NCBI GenBank assembly: GCA_936943465.1
Contig: CAKZJN010000295.1
Coordinates: 1-23,310 of the forward strand
Source: an uncultured Rhodoferax sp.
GTDB taxonomy: Bacteria > Pseudomonadota > Gammaproteobacteria > Burkholderiales > Burkholderiaceae_C
Length of the DNA stretch: 23,310 bases
Reading direction: 5' to 3'
In this document: in pieces, positions 1-7,271 of the stretch
Layout: every line of letters begins with the position of its first letter
How positions within the stretch are numbered: position 1 is the stretch's first letter
Translations under genes and position numbers: made by a program
Notes under the pieces: model-generated
Told to the model about the DNA's origin: nothing
The model's database searches: none
Seen by the model: only the letters and a program-made list of their open reading frames with translations

Positions 1-1037
1 CCCAGTTCCTTCTGGAACTTGGCAATGGTGGCGTCGTCCAGGTTCTTCTTCCAGTTGAAGGAAGGCGAGCAGTTGTAAGCCAGCATCTTGCCGGGGTGCT
101 TGGCGTGCACAGCGTCAGCAAACTTCTTGGCGAACTCGAGGTCGGGCGTACCGGTTTCGCACCACACCAGGTCGGCGTACTCGGCGTAGGCAACAGCGCG
201 GGAGATAGCCTGGTCCAGACCCTTCTTGGTCTTGTAGAAGCCTTCGGCAGTGCGCTCACCGGTCAGGAAAGGCTTGTCGTTGGCATCGTAGTCGCTGGTC
301 AGCAGGTCGGCAGCTTCCGCATCGGTACGGGCAATCACCAGGGTGGGCACGCCGTACACGTCAGCAGCCATACGGGCAGCGATCAGCTTTTGGCAGGCTT
401 CGGTGGTGGGAACCAGCACCTTGCCACCCATGTGACCGCACTTCTTCACGGAAGCCAGTTGGTCTTCGAAGTGAACGCCACCGGCACCGGCGCGGATCAT
501 GGCCTTCATCAGTTCATAGGCGTTCAGAACGCCACCGAAACCGGCTTCAGCGTCTGCAACGATGGGAGCATGGTAGTCGATGTAGCCAGCGTCGCCGGGG
601 TTCACGCCCTTGGACCATTGGATTTCGTCAGCACGGGTGAAGGAGTTGTTGATGCGCTCCACAACCTTTGGCACCGAGTCCACGGGATACAGGGACTGGT
701 CGGGGTACATGGCGGAATATTCGTTGTTGTCCGCAGCCACTTGCCAGCCGGACAGGTAGATGGCTTTCACGCCAGCCTTGACTTGTTGCATGGCTTGACC
801 GCCGGTCAGAGCGCCCAGGCAGTTCACGTAGGGTTCGTTGTTGACCAGGCCCCACAGCTTTTCAGCGCCGCGGCGAGCCAGGGTGTGCTCGACTTGGAAA
901 GAACCACGCAGGCGCACGACGTCAGCAGCGCTGTAACCGCGCTTGATGCCCTTCCAACGGGGGTTGGTGGCCCAGTCTTTTTCCAGGGCGGCGATTTGTT
1001 GTTCGCGGCTGAGTTGTTCGTTCAGAGATTTCGGCAT
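1..1037 (-). CDS. aceA: Isocitrate lyase, C-terminus cut off by window edge
   Basis: Isocitrate lyase cleaves isocitrate to glyoxylate and succinate, the first step of the glyoxylate shunt, in the cytoplasm. About 345 residues are visible. The N-terminus begins MPKSLNEQLS, the family signature KKCGHMGGK lies near residues 198-206 with the catalytic cysteine at about 200, and metal/substrate-binding stretches such as DAEAGFGG (162-169) and VNCLGALTGGQAM (71-83) are intact. The bacterial short form is roughly 430-440 residues, so some 85-95 residues lie beyond the window. The ATG at 1035-1037 is supported by an AGGAG Shine-Dalgarno at 1045-1049 (minus strand, 7 nt spacing). Its upstream region carries two palindromes (1113-1126 and 1143-1156). 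Identification is firm. Confidence 0.97.
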   Translation of the reverse strand, partial: MPKSLNEQLSREQQIAALEKDWATNPRWKGIKRGYSAADVVRLRGSFQVEHTLARRGAEKLWGLVNNEPYVNCLGALTGGQAMQQVKAGVKAIYLSGWQVAADNNEYSAMYPDQSLYPVDSVPKVVERINNSFTRADEIQWSKGVNPGDAGYIDYHAPIVADAEAGFGGVLNAYELMKAMIRAGAGGVHFEDQLASVKKCGHMGGKVLVPTTEACQKLIAARMAADVYGVPTLVIARTDAEAADLLTSDYDANDKPFLTGERTAEGFYKTKKGLDQAISRAVAYAEYADLVWCETGTPDLEFAKKFADAVHAKHPGKMLAYNCSPSFNWKKNLDDATIAKFQKEL

Positions 1038-1112
1038 GTAAACACTCCTAGGTTGGTTAAATCGGTGGACTGGTTTTGCTATGCAATTCCGATGCCCATG
1101 ACTGAATTCTAA

Positions 1113-1126
1113 GTCTTATATAAGAC
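1113..1126. promoter_or_regulatory. Perfect 14-bp palindrome, candidate operator of aceA
   Basis: The sequence GTCTTATATAAGAC equals its own reverse complement over 14 bp. A second copy lies 30 bp away centre to centre, about three helical turns, which fits two dimers bound on one DNA face. It sits about 75 bp upstream of the aceA start codon. The binding protein cannot be named from sequence alone. A dimeric regulator of central carbon metabolism is the natural inference. Confidence 0.6.
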
Positions 1127-1142
1127 CTCCACGCAATCTTGT

Positions 1143-1156
1143 GTCTTATATAAGAG
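1143..1156. promoter_or_regulatory. Second copy of the aceA palindrome
   Basis: GTCTTATATAAGAG repeats the 1113-1126 element with one change at the last base, so 12 bp (TCTTATATAAGA) remain perfectly palindromic. The first 13 bases of both copies are identical. Two copies spaced by an integral number of turns are unlikely by chance in GC-rich DNA. Confidence 0.6.
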
Positions 1157-1274
1157 TTAATTTTTTTCGAATAAAATCAAAGACTTAGATTCATCGTTCC
1201 GCAAAGCAAAATTCTAATTTCGCGATGCGGAAAAATACCAACTAATTCGAGCAACTCAAATGCCGCAATGTGAA

Positions 1275-1291
1275 ATGCTGCAACACAGCAT
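1275..1291 (-). terminator. Weak hairpin downstream of the second ligase gene
   Basis: ATGCTG (1275-1280), a 5-nt loop CAACA and CAGCAT (1286-1291) form a perfect 6-bp stem 30 bp past the stop codon of the ligase gene. On the minus strand it is followed only by TTTCA, so it is at best a weak intrinsic terminator. It could instead be part of the aceA control region. Confidence 0.25.
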
Positions 1292-1320
1292 AAAACCGCT
1301 CTGGGCGACGGAAAACCCGA

Positions 1321-2652
1321 TCAAAAGGCGTCGGCGTAGCGGCGCAGTTCCCAGTCACTCACCTGCAGGTTAAAAGCGTCCCATTCAGTGCGCTTCAGTG
1401 CGATGAACTGGTGGCAAAAGCCCTCGCCTACCAAGGTGCGCAGGATCTTGTCTTCTTCGAGGGCGGAGACAGCTTCATCGAGATTGCGCGGGAGGCGTGC
1501 CGGCATGGCTTTGCCACTTGCGCGACGCTCGTACAGGTCTTCATCACACGGTGCTGGGGGCTGCATGCCCTGATCAATGCCGTTCAAGCCCGCAGCCAGC
1601 GTACCCGCAATGGCCGCATACACATTGCAAGACGGATCGGGCAAACGCCATTCGATGCGGCCCGCTACGGTGCGCACCACGCAAGTCCGGTTGTTGTCTC
1701 CGTAGGCCTTCCACACCGGCGACCAGGTTGTGCCCGAGGCGCTGGTGCTACTGGCGAGCCGCTTGTAGCTGTTCACCGTTGGGGCGCACAGGGCGCTGAG
1801 TGCATCGGCGTGGTGCAGCAAACCTGCCGCAAATTGGTGCCCCTGCGCGCTCAAGCCTAGTGCACCTTCTGGGTCGGCAAAAATCGCCTTGCCACTGGCA
1901 TCGGTCAGGCTCAAATGAAAGTGCAAACCGCTGCCCGGTGCAGTGGCCACCGGTTTGGGCATGCAGCTAAACACCATGCCGTGCCTTTCTGCCACCGCAT
2001 GGGCCGTCATCTTGAACAGCATGAAGCGGTCGGCAGCGGCCAAGGCATCGTCAAAGCGGTAGTTGATTTCGTACTGACCGCAGGCGTCCTCGTGGTCAAT
2101 CTGCTGCAACTCGAAACCCAGTTGAACCAGCGTGCAGCGCATATCTTCGATAAAGGCGGCATTGCGGTGAATCGCCTTCAAGTCATACGAAGGCTTGTCA
2201 AGTTGATCCTGCGCATCGGCCACCTGCCACTGGCCGCCCTGCCCTTTGCTCAGCAAAAAGAACTCGGGCTCAATACCGACCCACAGCTTCCAGCCACGCG
2301 CTTCGATGCTCTGCAGCACCGTCTTGAGCATCTGCCGTGAACAGGTGTCTAGCGCCTCGCCAGCCGCAAAACCATCGCACACCGCGTGCGCCACACCCGG
2401 CATAAATGGCAGGGGCCGCAGCGAGTCCACCTGAACCCGTCCGTAATACTCGCTACGCGCACCAAAGCGCGGCAGGCCCGTACCCCAGATGCTGGGGCCG
2501 GCAAAACCGGCGCCCTGCTCCACCCATTCCTGCAGGTTTTCAACCGGCACGAGTTTGCCTTTGGCAACGCCATGGATGTCGCAAAACTGGGTGAGAACAG
2601 AGTGAATGCCTTGCGACTTGAGGCGGTCAATGACGGGCTGGTACGGGTTCAC
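1321..2652 (-). CDS. Glutamine-synthetase-like gamma-glutamyl ligase (GlnT/GMAS type)
   Basis: The 443-residue protein has the glutamine synthetase fold: a short beta-grasp N-domain with DIHGVAKGKLVP (25-36), then the catalytic domain with metal ligands E128/E130 (GIEPEF), E188 and E195 (DHEDACGQYE), H244 in GSGLHFHLS, NSYKRL (294-299), NNRT (320-323) and RIEWRLPD (332-339). These details resemble the GlnT / gamma-glutamylmethylamide synthetase group more than housekeeping GlnA, which is longer and carries an adenylylation loop. The likely reaction is ATP-dependent ligation of glutamate to an amine. The position behind puuC suggests a polyamine or another primary amine, but ammonia or methylamine are equally possible from sequence. 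The start is GTG (2650-2652) with no clear Shine-Dalgarno, 32 nt after a terminator-like hairpin. It is clearly distinct from the PuuA-type ligase at 10018-11385. Confidence 0.85.
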   Translation of the reverse strand: MNPYQPVIDRLKSQGIHSVLTQFCDIHGVAKGKLVPVENLQEWVEQGAGFAGPSIWGTGLPRFGARSEYYGRVQVDSLRPLPFMPGVAHAVCDGFAAGEALDTCSRQMLKTVLQSIEARGWKLWVGIEPEFFLLSKGQGGQWQVADAQDQLDKPSYDLKAIHRNAAFIEDMRCTLVQLGFELQQIDHEDACGQYEINYRFDDALAAADRFMLFKMTAHAVAERHGMVFSCMPKPVATAPGSGLHFHLSLTDASGKAIFADPEGALGLSAQGHQFAAGLLHHADALSALCAPTVNSYKRLASSTSASGTTWSPVWKAYGDNNRTCVVRTVAGRIEWRLPDPSCNVYAAIAGTLAAGLNGIDQGMQPPAPCDEDLYERRASGKAMPARLPRNLDEAVSALEEDKILRTLVGEGFCHQFIALKRTEWDAFNLQVSDWELRRYADAF

Positions 2653-2684
2653 AGGTAGTCCAATCAGGCAAATATGAGGTCAAG

Positions 2685-2713
2685 AAAAAGCAGCGTGTGG
2701 TGAGACACGCTGC
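2685..2713 (-). terminator. Intrinsic terminator after puuC
   Basis: GCAGCGTGT (2690-2698) and ACACGCTGC (2705-2713) form a perfect 9-bp stem with a 6-nt loop. On the minus strand the stem is followed directly by TTTTTC (2689-2684). This is a textbook rho-independent terminator 41 bp past the puuC stop, and also 32 bp before the start codon of the following ligase gene. Confidence 0.85.
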
Positions 2714-2754
2714 CATCCATGCTAAGGCGGGGGGAGCGGTTCGAAGCGCCCGGA

Positions 2755-4224
2755 TCAGACCGGGCTGTCGATGCGAATCCAGGTGGTCTTGGTCTCGGTG
2801 TACTTGTCAAAGGCATGCAGGGACTTGTCGCGCCCCACACCACTTTGCTTGAAACCACCAAAGGGAACCGTGATGTCGTCTTCGTCGTATTGGTTGACGT
2901 GCACGGTTCCGGCGCGAAGCGCGCGGGCCACGCCATGCGCCTTGTTGATGTCACGCGTCCAGACACCGGCTTGCAGGCCATAGACGCTGTCATTGGCCAT
3001 GCGCACCACATCGGCCGCGTCGGTAAACGACAGCACCGAAAGCACCGGCCCAAAGATTTCTTCGCGGGCAATTTTCATCTGCGGCGTGACGCCGTCAAAG
3101 ATGGTGGGCTGCACATAGCAGCCGCCGGTTTCAACCAGCGCCTGTTCACCACCGGCAATCAGTCTGGCACCCTCAGACTTGCCGCTTTCGATGTAGCCCA
3201 GCACCGTTTTCATTTGTACCTGATCGACCACTGCACCCATCACGGTGCCTGGCAATGTGGGATTGGCCGGTGCATAGCCGGGCACCAGCGCCAGAGCTTT
3301 TTCCAGGAACGCGTCTTTGATGCTGGCCTCAACAAACAGGCGGGATGGCGCGTTGCAGCTCTCGCCCTGGTTAAAGAAGATGCTGCCCACAGCCGCCTCC
3401 ACCGCACGGTCCAGATTGGGGCAATCGGCAAACACGATATTGGGCGACTTGCCGCCCAGCTCGGTCCAGGCCCGCTTCAAATTGCTTTGACCGGCCATGA
3501 CGTGGATCTGCTTGCCCACGCGCGTAGAACCCGTAAAGGCGATGCAATCCACGTCCATGTGCAAGGCCAGCGGAGATCCGGCTTCGGGGCCGAATCCGGT
3601 GACTACGTTAAGCACGCCATCCGGAATGCCCGCCTCCAGCGCCAATTCGGCCAGCCGCAAGGCGGTGAGGGGCGATTTTTCGCTGGGTTTCAGCACCACC
3701 GAATTGCCGCTGGCCAGAGCCGGAGCGATCTTCCAGGCGGTCATGATCATCGGATAGTTCCACGGCACGATGACGCCCACCACGCCCACCGGCTCGCGGG
3801 TAATCAGGGCCAGACCGGTGGAAGCGGTCGGCGCAATTTCGTCATAAATCTTGTCCACCGCCTCACCGTACCAGCGAATGCAGTTGGCAGCACTATTGAC
3901 GTCCACGGCCCGCGCATACTTGACTGGCTTGCCCATGTCCAGCGTTTCGGTCAAGGCCAACTCATCACCATGCTGCTGGATCAGATCGGCAAAACGGATC
4001 ATCACCCGCTTGCGCTGCGCCGGTGCCATGCCACTCCAGCGACGGTCTTCAAAGGCTGCACGACCGGCGGCCACCGCCGCATCAATGTCCTCCGTGCCGC
4101 AACGTGCCACTTGGGTAAGCACGCGACCATCCACCGGAGAGATGCAGTCAAACAACTGCCCGCTCAGGGCGGACACGCGCTTGCCGTTGATGACGGCACG
4201 GCCGTCGAAAGTCAGTTTGTCCAT
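2755..4224 (-). CDS. puuC: Gamma-glutamyl-gamma-aminobutyraldehyde dehydrogenase
   Basis: This NAD(P)-dependent aldehyde dehydrogenase of 489 residues is close to E. coli PuuC (495). In the Puu pathway it oxidises gamma-glutamyl-gamma-aminobutyraldehyde to gamma-glutamyl-GABA, and enzymes of this type often also accept free 4-aminobutyraldehyde and 3-hydroxypropionaldehyde. Visible motifs are PWNYP (N156), the cofactor lysine in VVLKPSE (K179), FTGSTRVG (230-237), the general base in ELGGKSPN (E255), and the catalytic cysteine in NQGESC (C290). The ATG at 4224 is preceded by GGGAAATACACC, a poor Shine-Dalgarno, and a hairpin ends 20 nt upstream. It follows potI on the same strand and has its own terminator at 2685-2713. 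Assignment to PuuC rather than another ALDH rests on sequence resemblance plus the puuA/puuB/puuD context. Confidence 0.9.
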   Translation of the reverse strand: MDKLTFDGRAVINGKRVSALSGQLFDCISPVDGRVLTQVARCGTEDIDAAVAAGRAAFEDRRWSGMAPAQRKRVMIRFADLIQQHGDELALTETLDMGKPVKYARAVDVNSAANCIRWYGEAVDKIYDEIAPTASTGLALITREPVGVVGVIVPWNYPMIMTAWKIAPALASGNSVVLKPSEKSPLTALRLAELALEAGIPDGVLNVVTGFGPEAGSPLALHMDVDCIAFTGSTRVGKQIHVMAGQSNLKRAWTELGGKSPNIVFADCPNLDRAVEAAVGSIFFNQGESCNAPSRLFVEASIKDAFLEKALALVPGYAPANPTLPGTVMGAVVDQVQMKTVLGYIESGKSEGARLIAGGEQALVETGGCYVQPTIFDGVTPQMKIAREEIFGPVLSVLSFTDAADVVRMANDSVYGLQAGVWTRDINKAHGVARALRAGTVHVNQYDEDDITVPFGGFKQSGVGRDKSLHAFDKYTETKTTWIRIDSPV

Positions 4225-4236
4225 GGTGTATTTCCC

Positions 4237-4272
4237 AAAAAGGAGGTGCCGGCGCTGCTTACCCCGGCACCT
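4237..4272 (-). terminator. Hairpin with T-tract between potI and puuC
   Basis: AGGTGCCGG (4244-4252) and CCGGCACCT (4264-4272) form a perfect 9-bp stem with an 11-nt loop. Read on the minus strand it is followed by CC and then TTTTT (4241-4237). It starts 6 bp past the potI stop and ends close to the puuC ATG, so it may act as a partial terminator or attenuator rather than a full operon end. Confidence 0.65.
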
Positions 4273-4278
4273 GTGCGC

Positions 4279-5136
4279 TCAGATCTTGAGCGTGGCGGTT
4301 TCCGAGCGAATGGCCGCTGCTATTTCACGTTCACGGCGCCGGGTCTGCCGCGCTACCCACACGCTGTACCCAACGATTACGACCGTGACCGTGACGATGA
4401 GCAAGGTGGCGGCTGAATAGATGGTGGGGTTGATGCCGCGACGGGCGTAACCAAAAATCACCTGCGGCAGGGTGCTCACTCCGGGGCCCGAAAGAAACTC
4501 GGAAATCACCACATCGTCAAACGACAGCGTGAACGACAGCAGGAACGCCGCCAGAATCGCCTGCGCAATGTTGGGCAAGGTCACCAGAAAAAACACCTGA
4601 AACGGGCGTGCGCCCAAGTCCATGGCGGCCTCTTCCAGAGACCGGTTCATTTCCATCAGGCGCGATTGAATCACCACCATGGCGTAGGCCATGCCCAGGA
4701 GCGTGTGGCCCAGCACGATGGTGAGCATGCCGCGCTCGGGCCAGCCAAAGGCGTTTTGAATCCCCACCATCAGCAACAAAAGCGACAGGCCGATGACCAC
4801 TTCGGGCATCACCAGCGGTGCATTCACCATGCCAGAGAAAATCGTGCGACCGGTAAAGCGCCGGTACCGCACCAGCACAAACGCAGCGAAGGTTCCCAGC
4901 ACCGCCGAAAGAAGACCGGTCGCCAACGCAACCTTCAGCGACAACCAGAAGCCCTCCACGATTTTGGAGTCCTTGCCCAGGGCCTCGTACCAGCGCAGCG
5001 AGAAGCCGGTGAAATTGGCATCCTGGCGTGTGCTGTTAAAGGAAAACAAAATCATGAAGAACAGCGGGATGTACAAAAACAAGTACACCAGGGCCATCCA
5101 AGCTTTGCCGAAATGCTTTTCAATCAGGACTTTCAT
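4279..5136 (-). CDS. potI: Putrescine ABC transporter permease
   Basis: This inner-membrane permease of 285 residues is the second membrane subunit of the PotFGHI-type putrescine importer. About six hydrophobic segments are visible, beginning with one at about residues 13-33. The EAA loop that contacts the ATPase reads EEAAMDLGARPFQVFFLVTL. The C-terminus is a basic tail rich in Arg. The ATG at 5136 is preceded by AAAGGGG on the minus strand. The gene begins 11 bp after the potH stop, so the two are translationally close and almost surely cotranscribed. SpuH/PotC-like permeases are alternatives, but the neighbours (a PotF-like binding protein and puu genes) favour putrescine. Confidence 0.92.
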   Translation of the reverse strand: MKVLIEKHFGKAWMALVYLFLYIPLFFMILFSFNSTRQDANFTGFSLRWYEALGKDSKIVEGFWLSLKVALATGLLSAVLGTFAAFVLVRYRRFTGRTIFSGMVNAPLVMPEVVIGLSLLLLMVGIQNAFGWPERGMLTIVLGHTLLGMAYAMVVIQSRLMEMNRSLEEAAMDLGARPFQVFFLVTLPNIAQAILAAFLLSFTLSFDDVVISEFLSGPGVSTLPQVIFGYARRGINPTIYSAATLLIVTVTVVIVGYSVWVARQTRRREREIAAAIRSETATLKI

Positions 5137-5147
5137 GCTGGGCCCCT

Positions 5148-6071
5148 TTAGGATTTGTGCGCGTCGGGCGCAGCATCACCGGTGTAGTGGTAGTAAATGG
5201 CCAGGGGCACGATGATCAGTCCGATCATGGCCACGGCCAACGCACTGGCGCGCGGCCAGTTGTTGCTGGCAAACATCTCATCCCAGACCACACGACCAAT
5301 CATCAGGTTCTCGGGCCCACCCAAAAGCGAGGGAATCACAAACTCCCCCACGCAAGGAATGAAAACCAGCATGAAGCCGGCAATGATGCCGGCCTTGGAC
5401 AGGGGCACCGTCACCAACCAAAAGGCCTTGAAGGGGCTGGCACCGAGGTCGTAAGCCGCCTCCAGCAAGCGGAAGTCCATCTTCACCAGATTGGCGTACA
5501 GGGGCAGAACCATGAACGGCAGGTACACATAGGTCATCCCCACCAGCATCGACACATTGGTGTAGAGCATTTGAATCGGCTCGGAGGTCAGTCCGACCGC
5601 CATGAGCAGCTTGTTGATCACGCCCTGGTCCGCCAGGATGCCCTTCCAGGCATACACGCGCAGCAGAAACGAGGTCCAAAACGGCAGCATCACCATCATC
5701 AGCAAGGCAGGTCGCACACTGGGTGCCGAACGTGCAATGAAGTACGCAAAGGGATAGCCGATCAACAAACACAACACACCGGTGCACAGCGCGTACCAGA
5801 CTGAGCGGATGTAGGCCTCTACGTACAAGGTCTGGAACATCACACCGTCTTCACCGTTGCGGAAGATGGAGGTGTAGTTCTCGTACTTCAGGTGCAGGAT
5901 GCCGGTCTCGGTATCCCAAATGGGCTTAAACGGGTGAATGTCACTGCCCATGTCCACAAAGCTGATGTACAGCAAGATGAAGAACGGCAGCAGAAAAAAC
6001 AGCAATAGCCAGCTATACGGCACGCCGATGACAAAGCCCCGGTTGGTCAGGCGTTTAAAAAGGGATTGCAT
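5148..6071 (-). CDS. potH: Putrescine ABC transporter permease
   Basis: This is the first membrane subunit of the PotFGHI-type importer, 307 residues with about six transmembrane segments. A long first segment (about residues 12-36) is followed by a large periplasmic loop (DMGSDIHPFKPIWD onward), as in PotH/PotB. The EAA loop reads EAAYDLGASPFKAFWLVTV. The ATG at 6069-6071 is chosen because GGAGG precedes it by 4 nt (minus strand) and the protein then begins MQSLFKRLTNRGF. An upstream in-frame start at 6119 would overlap potG and add 16 non-conserved residues. It lies 11 bp after potG and 11 bp before potI. Confidence 0.93.
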   Translation of the reverse strand: MQSLFKRLTNRGFVIGVPYSWLLLFFLLPFFILLYISFVDMGSDIHPFKPIWDTETGILHLKYENYTSIFRNGEDGVMFQTLYVEAYIRSVWYALCTGVLCLLIGYPFAYFIARSAPSVRPALLMMVMLPFWTSFLLRVYAWKGILADQGVINKLLMAVGLTSEPIQMLYTNVSMLVGMTYVYLPFMVLPLYANLVKMDFRLLEAAYDLGASPFKAFWLVTVPLSKAGIIAGFMLVFIPCVGEFVIPSLLGGPENLMIGRVVWDEMFASNNWPRASALAVAMIGLIIVPLAIYYHYTGDAAPDAHKS

Positions 6072-6082
6072 GCTGCCTCCGC

Positions 6083-7183
6083 TTATGAACGCAGTACCAC
6101 TGCCGAGCGCGTGCCCCACCAGAAGAACACATCGTCTTCCCAGGTAATGTGGCTCAGGTCCTGGCGCGAAGTGTTGGCCTCGGTAATCTTGATGCGACTG
6201 CCGTCACTGGCCAGCACGATGTAGGTGTTATAGGAGCCGAAATAAGCGATCTCCTTCACTTTGCCAGTGAACACATTCACCGGCTGATCGGGCCGGGTCT
6301 TGCCGATCTCGATTTTCTCCGGACGAATCGCCACGGCCACATTGCTGTTGAGTGCACCGGTGACACCGTGGCCGACCGACACGACCCCCAGTTTGGTGGT
6401 GATGGCGCAGTGGTCCGGTTCATCCACGGTGAGCTTGCCTTCCAGCAAATTCACGTTGCCAATGAAGTCCGCCACAAAGCGGTTGGCCGGGTACTCGTAC
6501 ACCTCTTCAGGGGAGCCCACCTGCAACACGCGGCCCTTGCTCATGACCGCAATACGCCCCGCCATGGTCATGGCTTCTTCCTGATCGTGGGTCACCATGA
6601 CACAGGTCACGCCCACTTTTTCAATGATGTTGACCAGCTCAAACTGGGTTTGTTCGCGCAGCTTTTTGTCCAGCGCGCCCAGTGGCTCGTCCAGCAACAA
6701 CAGCTTGGGGCGTTTGGCCAGACTTCGCGCCAGCGCCACACGCTGCTGCTGACCGCCGGAGAGTTGGTGAGGCTTGCGCTTGGCAAACGTGCCGAGTTGC
6801 ACCAAATCGAGCATCTCGCCGACCCGTTGCTTGATCTCGTCGCGGGGCAATCCCTCGCGCTTGAGGCCAAACGCCACGTTCTCCCAGATGTCCAGATGCG
6901 GAAACAAGGCATACGACTGAAACATCATGTTGATGGGCCGGTCGTACGGCGGCATCTTGGCCACATCCTGGCCGCCCAACAAAATCTTGCCCGACGTAGG
7001 CGACTCAAAGCCCGCCAACATACGCAGCAGGGTGGACTTGCCACAGCCCGAACTGCCCAGCAGCGCAAAGATTTCCCCCTTACGGATGGAAAGCGACACC
7101 TCATCCACGGCCACGGCTTCATCAAAGCGCTTGACCAGTTTTTGGGTTACTAGGTAGTCGTTGGTGCTGGTGGGTTCTGCCAT
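6083..7183 (-). CDS. potG: Putrescine ABC transporter ATP-binding protein
   Basis: This is the cytoplasmic ATPase subunit of the polyamine importer, 366 residues. The nucleotide-binding domain shows Walker A GSSGCGKS (43-50), Q-loop Q89, signature LSGGQ (141-145), Walker B LLLLDEP (161-167) and H-loop H199. The C-terminal third, with VAIRPEKIEIG and a later ITWEDDVFFWW stretch, fits the TOBE regulatory domain of PotA/PotG ATPases. The ATG at 7181-7183 is chosen because the only longer start (a TTG at 7243) lies inside a terminator hairpin. The Shine-Dalgarno is weak. The potF terminator ends about 28 nt upstream, so potGHI depends on read-through or an unseen promoter. Confidence 0.94.
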   Translation of the reverse strand: MAEPTSTNDYLVTQKLVKRFDEAVAVDEVSLSIRKGEIFALLGSSGCGKSTLLRMLAGFESPTSGKILLGGQDVAKMPPYDRPINMMFQSYALFPHLDIWENVAFGLKREGLPRDEIKQRVGEMLDLVQLGTFAKRKPHQLSGGQQQRVALARSLAKRPKLLLLDEPLGALDKKLREQTQFELVNIIEKVGVTCVMVTHDQEEAMTMAGRIAVMSKGRVLQVGSPEEVYEYPANRFVADFIGNVNLLEGKLTVDEPDHCAITTKLGVVSVGHGVTGALNSNVAVAIRPEKIEIGKTRPDQPVNVFTGKVKEIAYFGSYNTYIVLASDGSRIKITEANTSRQDLSHITWEDDVFFWWGTRSAVVLRS

Positions 7184-7210
7184 GGGAGGGTCCGATCGTT
7201 TGTGTTCTTG

Positions 7211-7250
7211 TAATAAAAAGGGCTGTTCATACACCACGTACAAACAGCCC
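7211..7250 (-). terminator. Terminator between potF and potG
   Basis: GGGCTGTT (7220-7227) and AACAGCCC (7243-7250) form a perfect 8-bp stem with a 15-nt loop, followed on the minus strand by TTTTTATTA (7219-7211). It starts 21 bp past the potF stop. In many importer operons such an element keeps the binding-protein transcript abundant while letting a fraction read through into the ATPase and permease genes. Confidence 0.8.
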
Positions 7251-7271
7251 CCTGGTCACCGTTAAAGCGGT

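Larger units (their letters stand above)
1038..1320 (-). promoter_or_regulatory. aceA upstream control region
   Basis: This 283-bp gap lies between the end of the ligase gene at 1321 and the aceA start. It is much more AT-rich than the surrounding genes, especially 1100-1260, and holds two copies of a GTCTTATATAAGA palindrome. I see no credible small ORF here. I could not settle on a -35/-10 pair for aceA. The palindromes lie about 75-120 nt upstream of the aceA ATG and could overlap the promoter. Confidence 0.6.

Noticed and set aside
96..1112. Plus-strand ORF of 338 codons opposite isocitrate lyase
   Set aside because: It is the antisense of an unmistakable aceA. It has no family resemblance, and the His/Gly/Val-rich composition is an artefact of codon bias.
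2719..4416. Long plus-strand ORF of 565 codons opposite puuC and the end of potI
   Set aside because: It is antisense to well-recognised coding sequence, His/Gly/Arg-rich with no recognisable domain, as expected from a shadow frame in GC-rich DNA.
7184..7243. TTG start adding 20 residues to PotG
   Set aside because: The TTG lies in the potF terminator hairpin and the added residues are not typical of the family.
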